Origin: Knoellia subterranea KCTC 19937
Lineage (GTDB): Bacteria > Actinomycetota > Actinomycetes > Actinomycetales > Dermatophilaceae
Assembly (NCBI RefSeq): GCF_000768685.1
Contig: NZ_AVPK01000002.1
Span: 124,001-188,000, forward strand
Length of the DNA stretch: 64,000 nucleotides
Reading direction: 5' to 3'
Part shown: positions 54,580-63,339 of the stretch, piece by piece
Layout: each line of letters opens with the position of its first letter
Numbering within the stretch: position 1 is the first letter of the stretch
Notes under the pieces: model-generated
Databases searched by the model: none
What the model saw: only the letters and a program-made list of their open reading frames with translations
Told to the model about the DNA's origin: nothing
Made by a program: the position numbers and the translations under genes

Positions 54580-54612
54580 CCCACCTCACCATCGGTGCTG
54601 GTGCGGGACTGT

Positions 54613-54634
54613 GCGAAGTCGCCATCAGTCGGGG
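54613..54634. repeat. Third copy of the CAGTNGGG short repeat
   Basis: GCGAAGTCGCCATCAGTCGGGG resembles the two units at 25848-25900; about 16 of 22 positions agree. Confidence 0.35.
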
Positions 54635-54671
54635 TTTCTTGGGCTGGTTGCCGCAATGAGAGGATCCATCG

Positions 54672-55700
54672 GTGATCGCCGACAGCCCGCTCGTCCTTGC
54701 CGCCACCCGCCAGCCGGTCCCGCACACGCCCGTCTGGTTCATGCGTCAGGCCGGACGCTCGCTGCCGGAGTACCGCGAGCTGCGAGAGGGCACACAGATG
54801 CTCGAGGCGTGCCGGACGCCCGACCTCGTCACCGAGATCACGATCCAGCCCGTGCGCCGCCACAAGGTCGACGCGGCCATCTTCTTCTCGGACATCGTCG
54901 TGCCGCTCGCCGCAGTGGGCGTCGACCTCGACATCGTCCCGGGCACGGGACCCGTTGTGCCCCAACCGTTCCGGACCCGAGCCGACCTCGACCGACTCCC
55001 CGACCTCACCCCGGACGCGATCCCGGACATCACCGAGTCCGTCCATCGCCTCGTCGCAGAGCTCGGTTCGACGGCCCTCATTGGCTTCGCCGGCGCACCC
55101 TTCACGCTCGCGTCCTACCTCGTCGAGGGCGGTCCCTCGCGCACCCACGAGCGCACCAAGGCGCTCATGGTCGGTGACCCACAACTCTGGAACGACCTCT
55201 GTGAGCGGCTCGCCCAGATCTCCGGCGCCTTCCTCCGAGTCCAGGTCGAGGCCGGGGCCAGTGCCGTCCAACTCTTCGACTCGTGGGTCGGGGCTCTGTC
55301 GCGAGCCGACTACACGGCATACGTGCAGAAGCACTCTGCGACAGCGCTTGCCGCGGTCGCCGACACAGGCGTGCCGCGCATCCACTTCGGCGTGGGCACC
55401 GGTGAGCTCCTCGACCTCATGGGCGCCGCAGGCGCCGACGTCGTCGGTGTGGACTACCGCGTTTCACTCACCGATGCCGTTGCGCGACTGGGGGATGCGT
55501 ACGCCGTGCAGGGCAATCTCGATCCCGCTCTCCTCGGTGCCCCGTGGGAGGTGCTCGAGGCCCGCGTGCGCGCCATCGTCGACGAGGGGCGTGCTGCTCC
55601 CGGACACATCTTCAACCTCGGTCACGGCGTCCCGCCGCACACCGACCCCGACGTCCTCACGAGGATCGTCGAGGTCGTGCACGAGCACTCAGCCCGCTGA
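54672..55700 (+). CDS. hemE: Uroporphyrinogen decarboxylase
   Basis: 342 residues. Converts uroporphyrinogen III to coproporphyrinogen III. Signature [20 protein letters not shown] (substrate Arg/His loop) and later [15 protein letters not shown] start with GAGAGGA upstream. Its last 12 bp overlap the convergent DUF4349 gene. In related genomes it is followed by cgoX and hemQ; here DUF4349 is inserted between in the opposite direction. Confidence 0.94.
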   Translation: MIADSPLVLAATRQPVPHTPVWFMRQAGRSLPEYRELREGTQMLEACRTPDLVTEITIQPVRRHKVDAAIFFSDIVVPLAAVGVDLDIVPGTGPVVPQPFRTRADLDRLPDLTPDAIPDITESVHRLVAELGSTALIGFAGAPFTLASYLVEGGPSRTHERTKALMVGDPQLWNDLCERLAQISGAFLRVQVEAGASAVQLFDSWVGALSRADYTAYVQKHSATALAAVADTGVPRIHFGVGTGELLDLMGAAGADVVGVDYRVSLTDAVARLGDAYAVQGNLDPALLGAPWEVLEARVRAIVDEGRAAPGHIFNLGHGVPPHTDPDVLTRIVEVVHEHSAR

Positions 55701-56633
55701 CGGCGGCGCGGGTCCGGCCGGCTGCGCCACCGGTGCGACCAGAGGCAGGCGACCCGCTCGACGGCGCCGGAGCCACCACAGGAGCGGCACGAGCACCAGG
55801 GCGAGGGCCGCGACGAACGGCAGCACTGCGCCGAGGACGGTGACGAGCACCGACAACGACGTGACGAACGCCGACCACCCGGACTTCAGGCCGGACAGGA
55901 AACCGGGCGCAGTCACCGCCTCGAAGTCGTCGGTCGACAGCGAGATGGTGATGGGCGACTCCGCGACCTGGTCCTTGAGGTTCGTGAGCTGAGCTGTGAG
56001 CGAGTCGAGCTCGGCCTGGCGCTGGGAGAGTTCGTTCTCGAGGGCGACGAGGTCGTTGACCGTCGACGCCTTGGCGATGAGGTCGCGGATCCGCTGCACG
56101 CTGGCCGTCATCGACTTCACCCGTGCCTCGGTGTCGACGTAGGCCGCCGTGACGTCCTCGCTCGAGGTGTTGCGGAACTGCACGTCGCCGACCTTCTCGA
56201 TGAGGGCGATCGTCGCGTCGAGCGACGTGGCAGGAACGTTGATCGTCATCGTGCCGGAGGTGTCGTGCGCCTGCTCGCCGGAGTAGAGCTCCTCGGTGAC
56301 GACGACACCGCCCTGCTGCGCGGCGATGGCGCGGATGCGTTGGGCCGCACCGGTCAGGGAGTCGACCTTGAGATTGAGGTTGGCCCGCCTGACGAGCTTC
56401 TGTCCGACGCTGGCGCGGGCCGACTCCGGTGAGACCACGCTCGCGCGGTCGGCATCGCCGCCGGACTTGGCCGCCGCGTCGTACTGCGCGGCCGGGGCGC
56501 CGCCAGAGTCGGCCGTGGCGGAGTCGTCGCTCGAACCGCCGCACGCGGTCAGTGCCCCCACTGTCAGGAGTCCAGCGAGAACCGCGCTCGTCGCCCGACG
56601 ACCCCACCGCGCTGAGGTGAACCGTGCCTTCAT
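55689..56633 (-). CDS. DUF4349 lipoprotein
   Basis: 314 residues. Signal peptide with lipobox LTAC-GGSS (Cys about 31), then the DUF4349 domain: [30 protein letters not shown], a coiled coil near 150-210 ([26 protein letters not shown]) and a membrane segment near the C-terminus ([26 protein letters not shown]) followed by RRRR. So it is anchored at both ends, on the outer face. Function unknown. The start is chosen at the signal peptide. Confidence 0.85.
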   Translation of the reverse strand: MKARFTSARWGRRATSAVLAGLLTVGALTACGGSSDDSATADSGGAPAAQYDAAAKSGGDADRASVVSPESARASVGQKLVRRANLNLKVDSLTGAAQRIRAIAAQQGGVVVTEELYSGEQAHDTSGTMTINVPATSLDATIALIEKVGDVQFRNTSSEDVTAAYVDTEARVKSMTASVQRIRDLIAKASTVNDLVALENELSQRQAELDSLTAQLTNLKDQVAESPITISLSTDDFEAVTAPGFLSGLKSGWSAFVTSLSVLVTVLGAVLPFVAALALVLVPLLWWLRRRRAGRLPLVAPVAQPAGPAPPSAG

Positions 56634-56783
56634 CGTGCCCTCCGATCCACGTGACGGCACCGGACCGGCGCTGTCTGTCGAGGCTCAGACTCCTCCAGGT
56701 GGCTCATCGGTTCCCTCGCTTCCGGTCACGAGTTGGGAGAGACCCGGTCACGGGCCGGTGACGGTCGGTGAGAGAGTGACGAC

Positions 56784-58208
56784 GTGAGTTCTGCAGGCCC
56801 CGAGAAGTCGTCCCCGACCGTCGTCGTCATCGGTGGAGGCCTCGCCGGCCTCACGGCGGCGCGCGAGATCCTCGTCAGGATGCCGGGGGCCGCGGTCACC
56901 GTTCTCGACGCGTCCGACCGCGTCGGCGGCAAGCTCCGACGGGAAGAGATCGCCGGTCATCTCGTCGACGTGGGCGCCGAGGCGATGCTCTCGATGCGAC
57001 CCGAGGCGGTGGACCTCGTGGCCGAACTGGCGTCGCCCGAGGACGTCGTGACTCCTGCCACGACCGCTGCTCGCATTTGGTCGCGTGGAGAGCTGTATCC
57101 GTTGCCGCGCACTCGAATTGGCGTTCCGTTCGCCGACTCGGTCGTGACCGGACTCCTGTCGCGGGGCGAGGAGGAGCGGATGCGCTCCGAGTCGTCGGCT
57201 CCCGAGGTCGGGGAGGACGTGTCCGTCGGCGATTACGTCGCATCTCGGCTGGGTGACGCTGTCGTCGAACGGCTCGTGGAGCCGATGCTCGGCGGTGTGT
57301 ATGCCGGTCACGCCCGTTCGTTGTCCCTGCAGGCCACGATGCCGGCCGTGTGGGGAGTGGCCCGTGGTGGCGGTTCGCTGCTCGAGCCGCCGGTCGTCGA
57401 TCCCCAGGGTGGCGCGCCGCGGTCACCGTTCATCGGTCTCGTCGGGGGAGTGGGACGTCTGCCGGAGCTGCTCCTCTCCGACGTGGAGCGCCGACGCGGG
57501 ACCGTCGAGTCGGGCGTCATCGTGCGCGGACTCGAACGCAGGGGATCGGGGTGGCGCGTGCTGTCGGGTCCGACGACCGAGCCGCGCTGGATCGAGGCGG
57601 ACGCTGTGGTCGTGGCCGTGCCGCCACCCGCGGCAGCACGCCTCCTCGGACCCGTGGCACCCGACGCCGCCGGGGCGCTCGGCGAGGTCGAGGTTGCCTC
57701 GGTCGGCGTCATCACGCTCGCCGTGCCGGCCGCCGAGGTGGCGACCTGGGAGGGGTCCGGTTTCCTGGTGCCGCCGGTCGACGGACGGGGTATCAAGGCC
57801 TCGACGTTCAGCTCGGCCAAGTGGGGTTGGCTGGCAGCGGAAGGCGGGCGGACGGCATACCTCCGCGCGTCCGTCGGGCGAGCGGGCGAGACGGCGACGC
57901 TGCAGCGAGAGGACGGCGAGCTCGTCGAGATCGCGGCCCGCGAGGTCGCCGAGGCGCTTGGGGCATCGCCCCTGACGATCATCGACAGCCACGTGCAGCG
58001 CTGGGGTGGGGCGCTGCCGCAATATGCCGTCGGGCACGTCGACCGGGTGGCTCGGGTGCGGCGAGGGGTGGCTTCCGTCGACGGACTCGAGGTGGCGGGC
58101 GCGGCCTATGACGGCGTCGGTATCCCGGCCGTCATCGGCACGGGGCGGGCTGCCGGTGCGGCGACCGTGACCCACCTTCGAGGGCTCACCTCACGCGCGG
58201 GAGAATGA
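56784..58208 (+). CDS. cgoX: Coproporphyrinogen III oxidase (HemY/CgoX type)
   Basis: 474 residues. FAD-dependent oxidase; the dinucleotide fold is [17 protein letters not shown] (about residues 12-28), and the C-terminal FAD loop shows [13 protein letters not shown]. In actinobacteria it oxidises coproporphyrinogen III to coproporphyrin III for the CpfC/HemQ route. GTG start. The next gene, hemQ, begins 4 bp after its stop. Confidence 0.9.
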   Translation: MSSAGPEKSSPTVVVIGGGLAGLTAAREILVRMPGAAVTVLDASDRVGGKLRREEIAGHLVDVGAEAMLSMRPEAVDLVAELASPEDVVTPATTAARIWSRGELYPLPRTRIGVPFADSVVTGLLSRGEEERMRSESSAPEVGEDVSVGDYVASRLGDAVVERLVEPMLGGVYAGHARSLSLQATMPAVWGVARGGGSLLEPPVVDPQGGAPRSPFIGLVGGVGRLPELLLSDVERRRGTVESGVIVRGLERRGSGWRVLSGPTTEPRWIEADAVVVAVPPPAAARLLGPVAPDAAGALGEVEVASVGVITLAVPAAEVATWEGSGFLVPPVDGRGIKASTFSSAKWGWLAAEGGRTAYLRASVGRAGETATLQREDGELVEIAAREVAEALGASPLTIIDSHVQRWGGALPQYAVGHVDRVARVRRGVASVDGLEVAGAAYDGVGIPAVIGTGRAAGAATVTHLRGLTSRAGE

Positions 58209-58212
58209 GGCC

Positions 58213-58944
58213 ATGAGCACCCCCACCTCCGGTCGACCCGTTCCCAGCAAGCCCAGCCCCGCGCAGATGCGCGAGATCAACGAGTCGATCCGCTACACGA
58301 TGTGGTCGGTGTTCGAGGTGACCGAGCCGCTCGGGTCGGATGACCGGGCGGCGATGGTGGCCGAGGTCGAGGCGCTCGTCGCGGACCTCGAGTCGGGGGA
58401 CGTCGCCGTGCGAGGGTTCTATGACGTCGCGGGACTGCGCGGCGACGCCGACCTCATGGTGTGGTGGCACGCAGAGCGGATCGAGGACCTCCAGGACGCC
58501 TATCACCGGCTGCTGCGCACCGAGTTCGGCTCGCACCTGTCGTCGGTCTGGTCCAACGCGGCATTGCACCGGCCGGCGGAGTTCAACAAGAGCCACATCC
58601 CCGCGTTCATGGCAGGGGAGGAGCCGCGCAACTACGTGTGCGTCTACCCGTTCGTGCGGTCCTACGAGTGGTACCTCCTCGAGGACGCCGAGCGCCGCGA
58701 CATGCTGCGCGAGCACGGCCAGATGGCGCGGGACTTCCCGGACGTGCGGGCCAACACGATCGCGTCGTTCGCCCTCGGTGACTACGAGTGGATCCTCGCG
58801 TTCGAGGCCGACGAGCTGCACCGCATCGTCGACCTCATGCGCGAACTGCGTGCGTCGCGCGCCCGTCTGCACGTGCGCGAAGAAGTCCCGTTCTTCACCG
58901 GACCCCGCGTCGAGGTCGGGGAGCTGATCCAGCGCCAGCGCTGA
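58213..58944 (+). CDS. hemQ: Coproheme decarboxylase (HemQ/ChdC)
   Basis: 243 residues of the chlorite-dismutase-like family. Catalytic Tyr is probably in [12 protein letters not shown], and the heme-ligand His is in [11 protein letters not shown]. It oxidatively decarboxylates coproheme to heme b, the last step of the route that includes hemE, cgoX and ferrochelatase. Directly follows cgoX. Confidence 0.93.
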   Translation: MSTPTSGRPVPSKPSPAQMREINESIRYTMWSVFEVTEPLGSDDRAAMVAEVEALVADLESGDVAVRGFYDVAGLRGDADLMVWWHAERIEDLQDAYHRLLRTEFGSHLSSVWSNAALHRPAEFNKSHIPAFMAGEEPRNYVCVYPFVRSYEWYLLEDAERRDMLREHGQMARDFPDVRANTIASFALGDYEWILAFEADELHRIVDLMRELRASRARLHVREEVPFFTGPRVEVGELIQRQR

Positions 58945-58958
58945 CCCGCCTCACCTGC

Positions 58959-59041
58959 CTCACTTTTTACGGGGCCCCCGCTAAACGGTTCCCGAGCAAG
59001 GGAACAGTTCTCTTGCTCGGGAACCGTTTCCCTTGTCCAGC
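58959..59041. repeat. Left terminal inverted repeat of the DUF559 unit
   Basis: 83 bp. As the reverse complement it matches 60070-60152 at about 75 positions. Outer part: TTTTTACGGGGCCCCCGCTAAACGG. Inner part: an almost perfect palindrome around GAACAGTTC (58984-59028). It starts 15 bp after the hemQ stop. Confidence 0.75.
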
Positions 59042-59066
59042 GCTCCTGCCAGCCGCCCTCGGCCGA

Positions 59067-59105
59067 TTGTCCACAGGGCTGCGCAGAGGCTACGGCTCAT
59101 CCACA
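59067..59105 (+). promoter_or_regulatory. TTGTCCACA boxes upstream of the DUF559 gene
   Basis: TTGTCCACA at 59067-59075 and TCATCCACA at 59097-59105 match the actinobacterial DnaA-box pattern. Two boxes do not make an origin; they may be control sites of the gene that starts 52 bp downstream. Confidence 0.35.
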
Positions 59106-59156
59106 GATCGCTGTGACGCCTTCCGCCACACAGGCCCATCGAGAAATGGTGCGTGG

Positions 59157-60074
59157 ATGGACAACGAACTCGGACGCGTCGCGCGTGCCCAACACGGCAT
59201 GTTCACCACCGCACAGGCGAATGCCGCGGGAGTGGGGCGGCAAGGCTTGCGAGAGGCGGTCAAGGCAGGCGTCTTGTCTCATCCTGCTCGAGGCCTGTAT
59301 GCCGTGTGCGACCTTGTCGACACCGCACCAGTTTCGTGGCAGAGACATCTCGCGGCTGGCGCCGCGTTGCTGTACGACGATGCTGTGCTCACGGGGGTCA
59401 CTGCGGTGCTTCAGTACGAACTGCCCACCTGGGGGTGCCCGCTCGATCGGTGCGACCTGCTCCGACCCGTCAAGCGGCAGGTGGACTACGGTCCCTTTCG
59501 TGTCCGACCTGCCCGAACCTCGGTGGTCGACGGACCCTGGGGGCCGAGTGTGCCCTTGGCCGAGGCCCTCGTTCAGCTCGCCATGGATCACGGCATCGTT
59601 CAGGGTGTCGTCACCGCGGACGCGGCACTCCATCGTGAACTGGTCACCGTCGACGAGCTGAAAGCGGCCGTCGATGCGGTGGCCGCGTGGGCAAGGTCGC
59701 ACCGAGCGCGGGCGATGCTCACGCACATCGACCCAAAGTGTGAGTCCGTGGCAGAGAGCCGCGCGCGCGTCGAATTCGCTTCACACGGCATACGCGTCGT
59801 GTCGCAGGTGGAGGTACGGCGGAAGGATGGTTCTCTCATCGGCCGAGCCGACTTCGGGGTCGAGGGCACCAATGTCCTGATCGAGGTCGACGGGAAGCTC
59901 AAGTACGCGGAGGGGGATCCCAGCGTGCTGTGGCAGGAAAAGCGCCGCGAGGACGACATGCGGGCGGAAGGCAAAGTGTTCGTCCGTGTGACGTGGGCCG
60001 ATCTGGAACGGCCGGGCAAGGCCTCCGCCAAAGTGAGGCGCGTCCTGCCCCCGGAGGCCGCTCAGGCGAGCTGA
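59157..60074 (+). CDS. AbiEi-type winged-helix / DUF559 nuclease-fold protein
   Basis: 305 residues. N-terminal winged helix (GRVARAQHGMFTTAQANAAGVGRQGLREAVKAGVLSHPARGLYAV) like AbiEi-type antitoxins. The C-terminal 100 residues hold the DUF559 fold, with E in AESRARVEF and the D-x-E-K core in GRADFGVEGTNVLIEVDGKLKY, as in PD-(D/E)XK nucleases of the Vsr kind. Whether it cuts DNA is unknown. Its stop codon lies within the right inverted repeat, so gene and repeats behave as one 1.2-kb unit. ATG 59157 is chosen; no toxin gene follows it. Confidence 0.75.
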   Translation: MDNELGRVARAQHGMFTTAQANAAGVGRQGLREAVKAGVLSHPARGLYAVCDLVDTAPVSWQRHLAAGAALLYDDAVLTGVTAVLQYELPTWGCPLDRCDLLRPVKRQVDYGPFRVRPARTSVVDGPWGPSVPLAEALVQLAMDHGIVQGVVTADAALHRELVTVDELKAAVDAVAAWARSHRARAMLTHIDPKCESVAESRARVEFASHGIRVVSQVEVRRKDGSLIGRADFGVEGTNVLIEVDGKLKYAEGDPSVLWQEKRREDDMRAEGKVFVRVTWADLERPGKASAKVRRVLPPEAAQAS

Positions 60075-60152
60075 ACAAGAGAAACGGTTCCTGAACAAGG
60101 GAACAGTTCTCTTGCTCGGGAACCGTTTAGCGGGGGCCCCGTAAAAGGTGAG
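60070..60152. repeat. Right terminal inverted repeat of the DUF559 unit
   Basis: 83-bp partner of 58959-59041. It starts two bases before the TGA of the DUF559 gene and ends 46 bp before the msrB stop. The core palindrome is nearly the same sequence in the same orientation as in the left copy (44 of 46), so the two cores are direct copies while the outer arms are inverted. Confidence 0.75.
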
Positions 60153-60197
60153 ACGGGTGGGGTCACCACGCGGGGTTGAGGGGCGGCGGGCTGGACC

Positions 60198-60623
60198 TCA
60201 GTCGGTGGCGGGGCGCAGTGTCATCGCGATGCTGTTCATGCAGAACCGCTGGTCGGTCGGGGTGTCGTAGCCCTCGCCCTCGAAGACGTGCCCGAGGTGG
60301 CTGCCGCAGGAGGCGCAGCGGACCTCGACGCGCGGGCGACCGGGAAGGCTCGAGTCCTCGAGATACTCCACCGAGTCGCCGGCGAGCGGGCTGTAGAACG
60401 ACGGCCAGCCGCAGTGGCTGTCGAACTTCGTCTCCGACGTGAAGAGCTCCGCACCGCAGGCGCGGCACGCGTAGACGCCCTCGGTCTTGGTGTCGGTGTA
60501 TTCACCGACGAAGGGGCGCTCGGTGCCGGCCTGGCGCAGGACGGCGTACTCCTCGGGGCTGAGCTCTGCACGCCACTCCTCGTCGGACTTGGTGACGGCG
60601 TACTCGCGGTTCGTGGGCTCCAT
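60198..60623 (-). CDS. msrB: Peptide-methionine (R)-S-oxide reductase
   Basis: 141 residues. Repairs methionine-R-sulfoxide with thioredoxin. Zinc cysteines in CRACGAELF and CASCGSHLGHV; the catalytic Cys is in QRFCMNSIAM. Length is normal. It lies after the secreted nuclease gene in the same direction, separated by a 32-bp palindrome. In M. tuberculosis msrB (Rv2674) also lies near hemQ. Confidence 0.93.
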   Translation of the reverse strand: MEPTNREYAVTKSDEEWRAELSPEEYAVLRQAGTERPFVGEYTDTKTEGVYACRACGAELFTSETKFDSHCGWPSFYSPLAGDSVEYLEDSSLPGRPRVEVRCASCGSHLGHVFEGEGYDTPTDQRFCMNSIAMTLRPATD

Positions 60624-60638
60624 GTCATGAGCAAACCA

Positions 60639-60670
60639 CGAGGCCCCCGGGAACGTTCCCGGGGGCCTCG
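60639..60670. terminator. 32-bp perfect palindrome, end of the nuclease transcript
   Basis: The palindrome of GAGGCCCCCGGGAACG and its complement spans 60639-60670. It lies 56 bp downstream of the nuclease stop on its strand, just ahead of msrB. No T-run is seen. Confidence 0.7.
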
Positions 60671-60726
60671 CGTGCTGTCGAGATTCAGCTGACCGTCAGC
60701 GTGTCGTCAGCCGTGCTTCATCGGGT

Positions 60727-63171
60727 TCAGCGTGGGCCGCGACCGTTGACCTTGACCCCGATGACGAGCGGGTCGTGGTCGGACGAGGCGAACGGCTGCG
60801 TCGTGTAGAAGTCGGTCACGTTGTAGTTGCGACGCGAGTACTGCATCGCGACCGACTCGTCACCGTTGATGTCCCACACGCCAGCACCGGTGACCTGCTT
60901 GAGGGCCTTGGCGTTGGCGAATCCGTGGTCGAGGGAGCCGAGGCGCCCGCTGAACTGGTAGCTCGTCGACTCCGGCTCGAACTTCTTGGCGAGGTTGGTG
61001 AAGCCAGCCGCCTCGATCTCGCGCACCGGGTCCTCCATGGAGTACGAGTTGAAGTCACCGACGAGGAAGACGGCCTCGTCCGCGAACACCGTGTTGACCC
61101 AGGACGTCACGGCCTTGGCCTGCGCGATGCGCGAGGGGTTGGAGTTGCCCTGGCCGGTGCCGTCGTCCTCGCCCGAACCCTTGGACTTGAAGTGGTTGGC
61201 CACCACGACGAAGGGTGAGCCCGCGTTCTTGGCCTTGAACTTCTGGGCCAGTGGGTAGCGGGCGTTGGCGAAGGCCTCGTCGAGCAGGATCTGCGAGGCG
61301 TCGAGCGCCTGGATGCGGTCCTTGCGGTAGATGAAGGCCGTGCGGATGACGTCCTCCGAGCTCGGCGTCACCGTGGGGGACTGGACGTATGCCCACTGCC
61401 CACCGCCCTTGTTGAGGGCGGTGACGAGCGTGGCGAGGGCCTTGTCGCGAGGCTGCCCGGGAAGGTAGCTGATCATCGAGGAGGTCTCGATCTCCTCGAG
61501 GGAGACGACGTCCGCGGTGAGGCCGTTGATGGCCGTGACGATCTTGGCCTCCTGGTCCTTGAACGCGGCCTGGGTCCATGCGCCGCGGACCTCGCAGAAG
61601 TCCGTGGCGACAGGCGTGCCGTCACGGTCGGCGAAGAAGTCGCAGTTCTTGTAGGTGTCCTCGGTCTCACCGAGGTCGGTGAAGTAGTTGAGGACGTTGA
61701 ACGTCGCGATGCGAACGTCGCCGCCGACCTTGGGCGCGGTGAACTCGCGGTCGTTCTCGGTCGTGATCGGGTCGTCGGCGTCGGTGGCCCCGACGATGTG
61801 ACCGACCGGCTGGTAGTTCCACTGGAACCGGTAGTCGAGGATCACCGGCTTGGTGAACGTCACGTGCGAACCCGTGCGCATCGGCTCGTCCTGCGAGAGG
61901 TACGGCAGCGGCGAGTCCTGAGCGGCTGCGTTGCGCAAGTAGTTCGCGCTGGAGCCGTCGTCGAGGGTGATGTACTTCTTGAGGTTCTCCGCCTCGTAGG
62001 CAGCGGCCTCGGCGCCCGGACGGACGACATCGGTCGACTGGTAGAGCGGCTTGTCACCCACGGCGAGACCGAGCTGGCCGTACTGGTTGAGCGCGTAATT
62101 GTTCGTGATCGTGTAGGTGCCCTCTGGCTGCACGAGCATGCCCTCGTACTGCTCCTTCTCGGCGTCGGTCACGGGAACCGTCGCGAGCGGGGTGGGCGTG
62201 ACGGGCGCACAGTCCGTGGCCGGCGTGAGGGTGGCGTCCGTGAGCTCGGTGAGGCCGCTGAACTCGGTGACCGTCGCCTCGACGTCGAAGCAGTCGCCGA
62301 TCTCCGCGTCCGTCTGCCGGAACACGAAGATGCCGTCCGAGGCGCCCGGCGTCGCGTCAGTGGTGCCACCCGTGCCCGGCGTCTGCAGATACAGACCGTT
62401 GAACCCACCGGTGGGGTAGACCGCGGTGACGACACCCTTGGTGGTGACGAGCTTGCCCTGCATCGCCGAGGCCGCGCCGGTGCCCTGGATCTCCGCGATC
62501 GTCGCCGTGGTGGGCTCGGGGTCGGGGTCCGGGTCGGTTCCGCCGCCGGATCCGGCCGGGGAGGGAGCCCCAACGGTGAAGTCGACGGAGTTGTTGTCGG
62601 TGTCAACGGTGCCGGAACGCGAAGCCGACGTCGTCGCCGAGAGGTTCCCCGTGGGCGCTGTCTCCGAGTAGTTCGCTGCCGCGCCGAAACCGACGAAGTC
62701 AACGATCGACGTCACCGAGCCGCAATTGGTGCTGCACGACAGGGCCGACGTGCTATTGACGAGGGCGACCTTGCCGCTGGTCCCGCTCATGGGGATGGTG
62801 CCCGTGGCGTTCGGAGTGGGCAGTGGGGTTGTTCCACCCGAGCCCGCCGCCTCCTGGACGAGGTAGTGGGCACCCGGCGCGAGGGTCCCGCTCAGGGGCG
62901 TGACCTGCCAGGTGTTGCCAGCGGACGACGCGTACTGCACCGACATCCCCGCGAGGCTCACGGGGGATGAGCCGACGTTGCGCAACTCGATGAAGTCATT
63001 GGTCCACGTTGCTCCGGAGTTACCACCTCCTCCATAGACCTCGGAGATGACGACGGTGGTGGACACGGCGGCAGCCGGTGCGGCGGTGAGCAGAGCCGTG
63101 GCTCCGGCCAGGGGAAGGGCGACGAGCGGTGCGGCGATCGCGGCACACGTTCGGCGAGTGAACGCGGACAT
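60727..63171 (-). CDS. Secreted ExeM/NucH-type nuclease with lamin-tail domain
   Basis: 814 residues. A signal peptide (ALPLAGATALLTAAPAAA) leads into a lamin-tail domain (VVISEVYGGGGNSGATWTNDFIELRNVG, about 40-160), a Pro/Asp/Glu linker, an OB-like part (about 220-400), and an endonuclease/exonuclease/phosphatase domain: ATFNVLNYF, SLEEIE, VANHFKSKG, LVGDFNSY, SSDHDPLVIG. Members degrade extracellular DNA. Start MSAFTRRT at 63171 chosen for the signal peptide; a longer in-frame start lies in the promoter region. No C-terminal sorting motif is seen. Confidence 0.87.
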   Translation of the reverse strand: MSAFTRRTCAAIAAPLVALPLAGATALLTAAPAAAVSTTVVISEVYGGGGNSGATWTNDFIELRNVGSSPVSLAGMSVQYASSAGNTWQVTPLSGTLAPGAHYLVQEAAGSGGTTPLPTPNATGTIPMSGTSGKVALVNSTSALSCSTNCGSVTSIVDFVGFGAAANYSETAPTGNLSATTSASRSGTVDTDNNSVDFTVGAPSPAGSGGGTDPDPDPEPTTATIAEIQGTGAASAMQGKLVTTKGVVTAVYPTGGFNGLYLQTPGTGGTTDATPGASDGIFVFRQTDAEIGDCFDVEATVTEFSGLTELTDATLTPATDCAPVTPTPLATVPVTDAEKEQYEGMLVQPEGTYTITNNYALNQYGQLGLAVGDKPLYQSTDVVRPGAEAAAYEAENLKKYITLDDGSSANYLRNAAAQDSPLPYLSQDEPMRTGSHVTFTKPVILDYRFQWNYQPVGHIVGATDADDPITTENDREFTAPKVGGDVRIATFNVLNYFTDLGETEDTYKNCDFFADRDGTPVATDFCEVRGAWTQAAFKDQEAKIVTAINGLTADVVSLEEIETSSMISYLPGQPRDKALATLVTALNKGGGQWAYVQSPTVTPSSEDVIRTAFIYRKDRIQALDASQILLDEAFANARYPLAQKFKAKNAGSPFVVVANHFKSKGSGEDDGTGQGNSNPSRIAQAKAVTSWVNTVFADEAVFLVGDFNSYSMEDPVREIEAAGFTNLAKKFEPESTSYQFSGRLGSLDHGFANAKALKQVTGAGVWDINGDESVAMQYSRRNYNVTDFYTTQPFASSDHDPLVIGVKVNGRGPR

Positions 63172-63339
63172 GTGGGTCCTAACAGGGAGTGGACAGGGAA
63201 CGAACCACCGCACCGTATGCCGCCCGCTCACCTTTCGCGGGCGAAAATGGTAAGCGTTCGGCAAAGTCTTGATGACCACGAGTTCATCGAGGCTCGGTGA
63301 GGACGGCCACGTGTCATGGGCACGGCCTAGGCTGACCGC
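63172..63339. promoter_or_regulatory. Divergent control region, nuclease and LigD-type gene
   Basis: 168 bp. It contains a GTATGCCG octamer at 63215 within a partly complementary CGCCCGC/GCGGGCG pair, and TAGGCT (63327-63332), which ends 7 bp before the ATG of the polymerase-domain gene and suggests a leaderless message. Confidence 0.45.

Noticed and set aside
59067-59105. DnaA-box-like sites as a replication origin
   Set aside because: There are only two boxes, no dnaA or dnaN nearby, and no AT-rich melting region.
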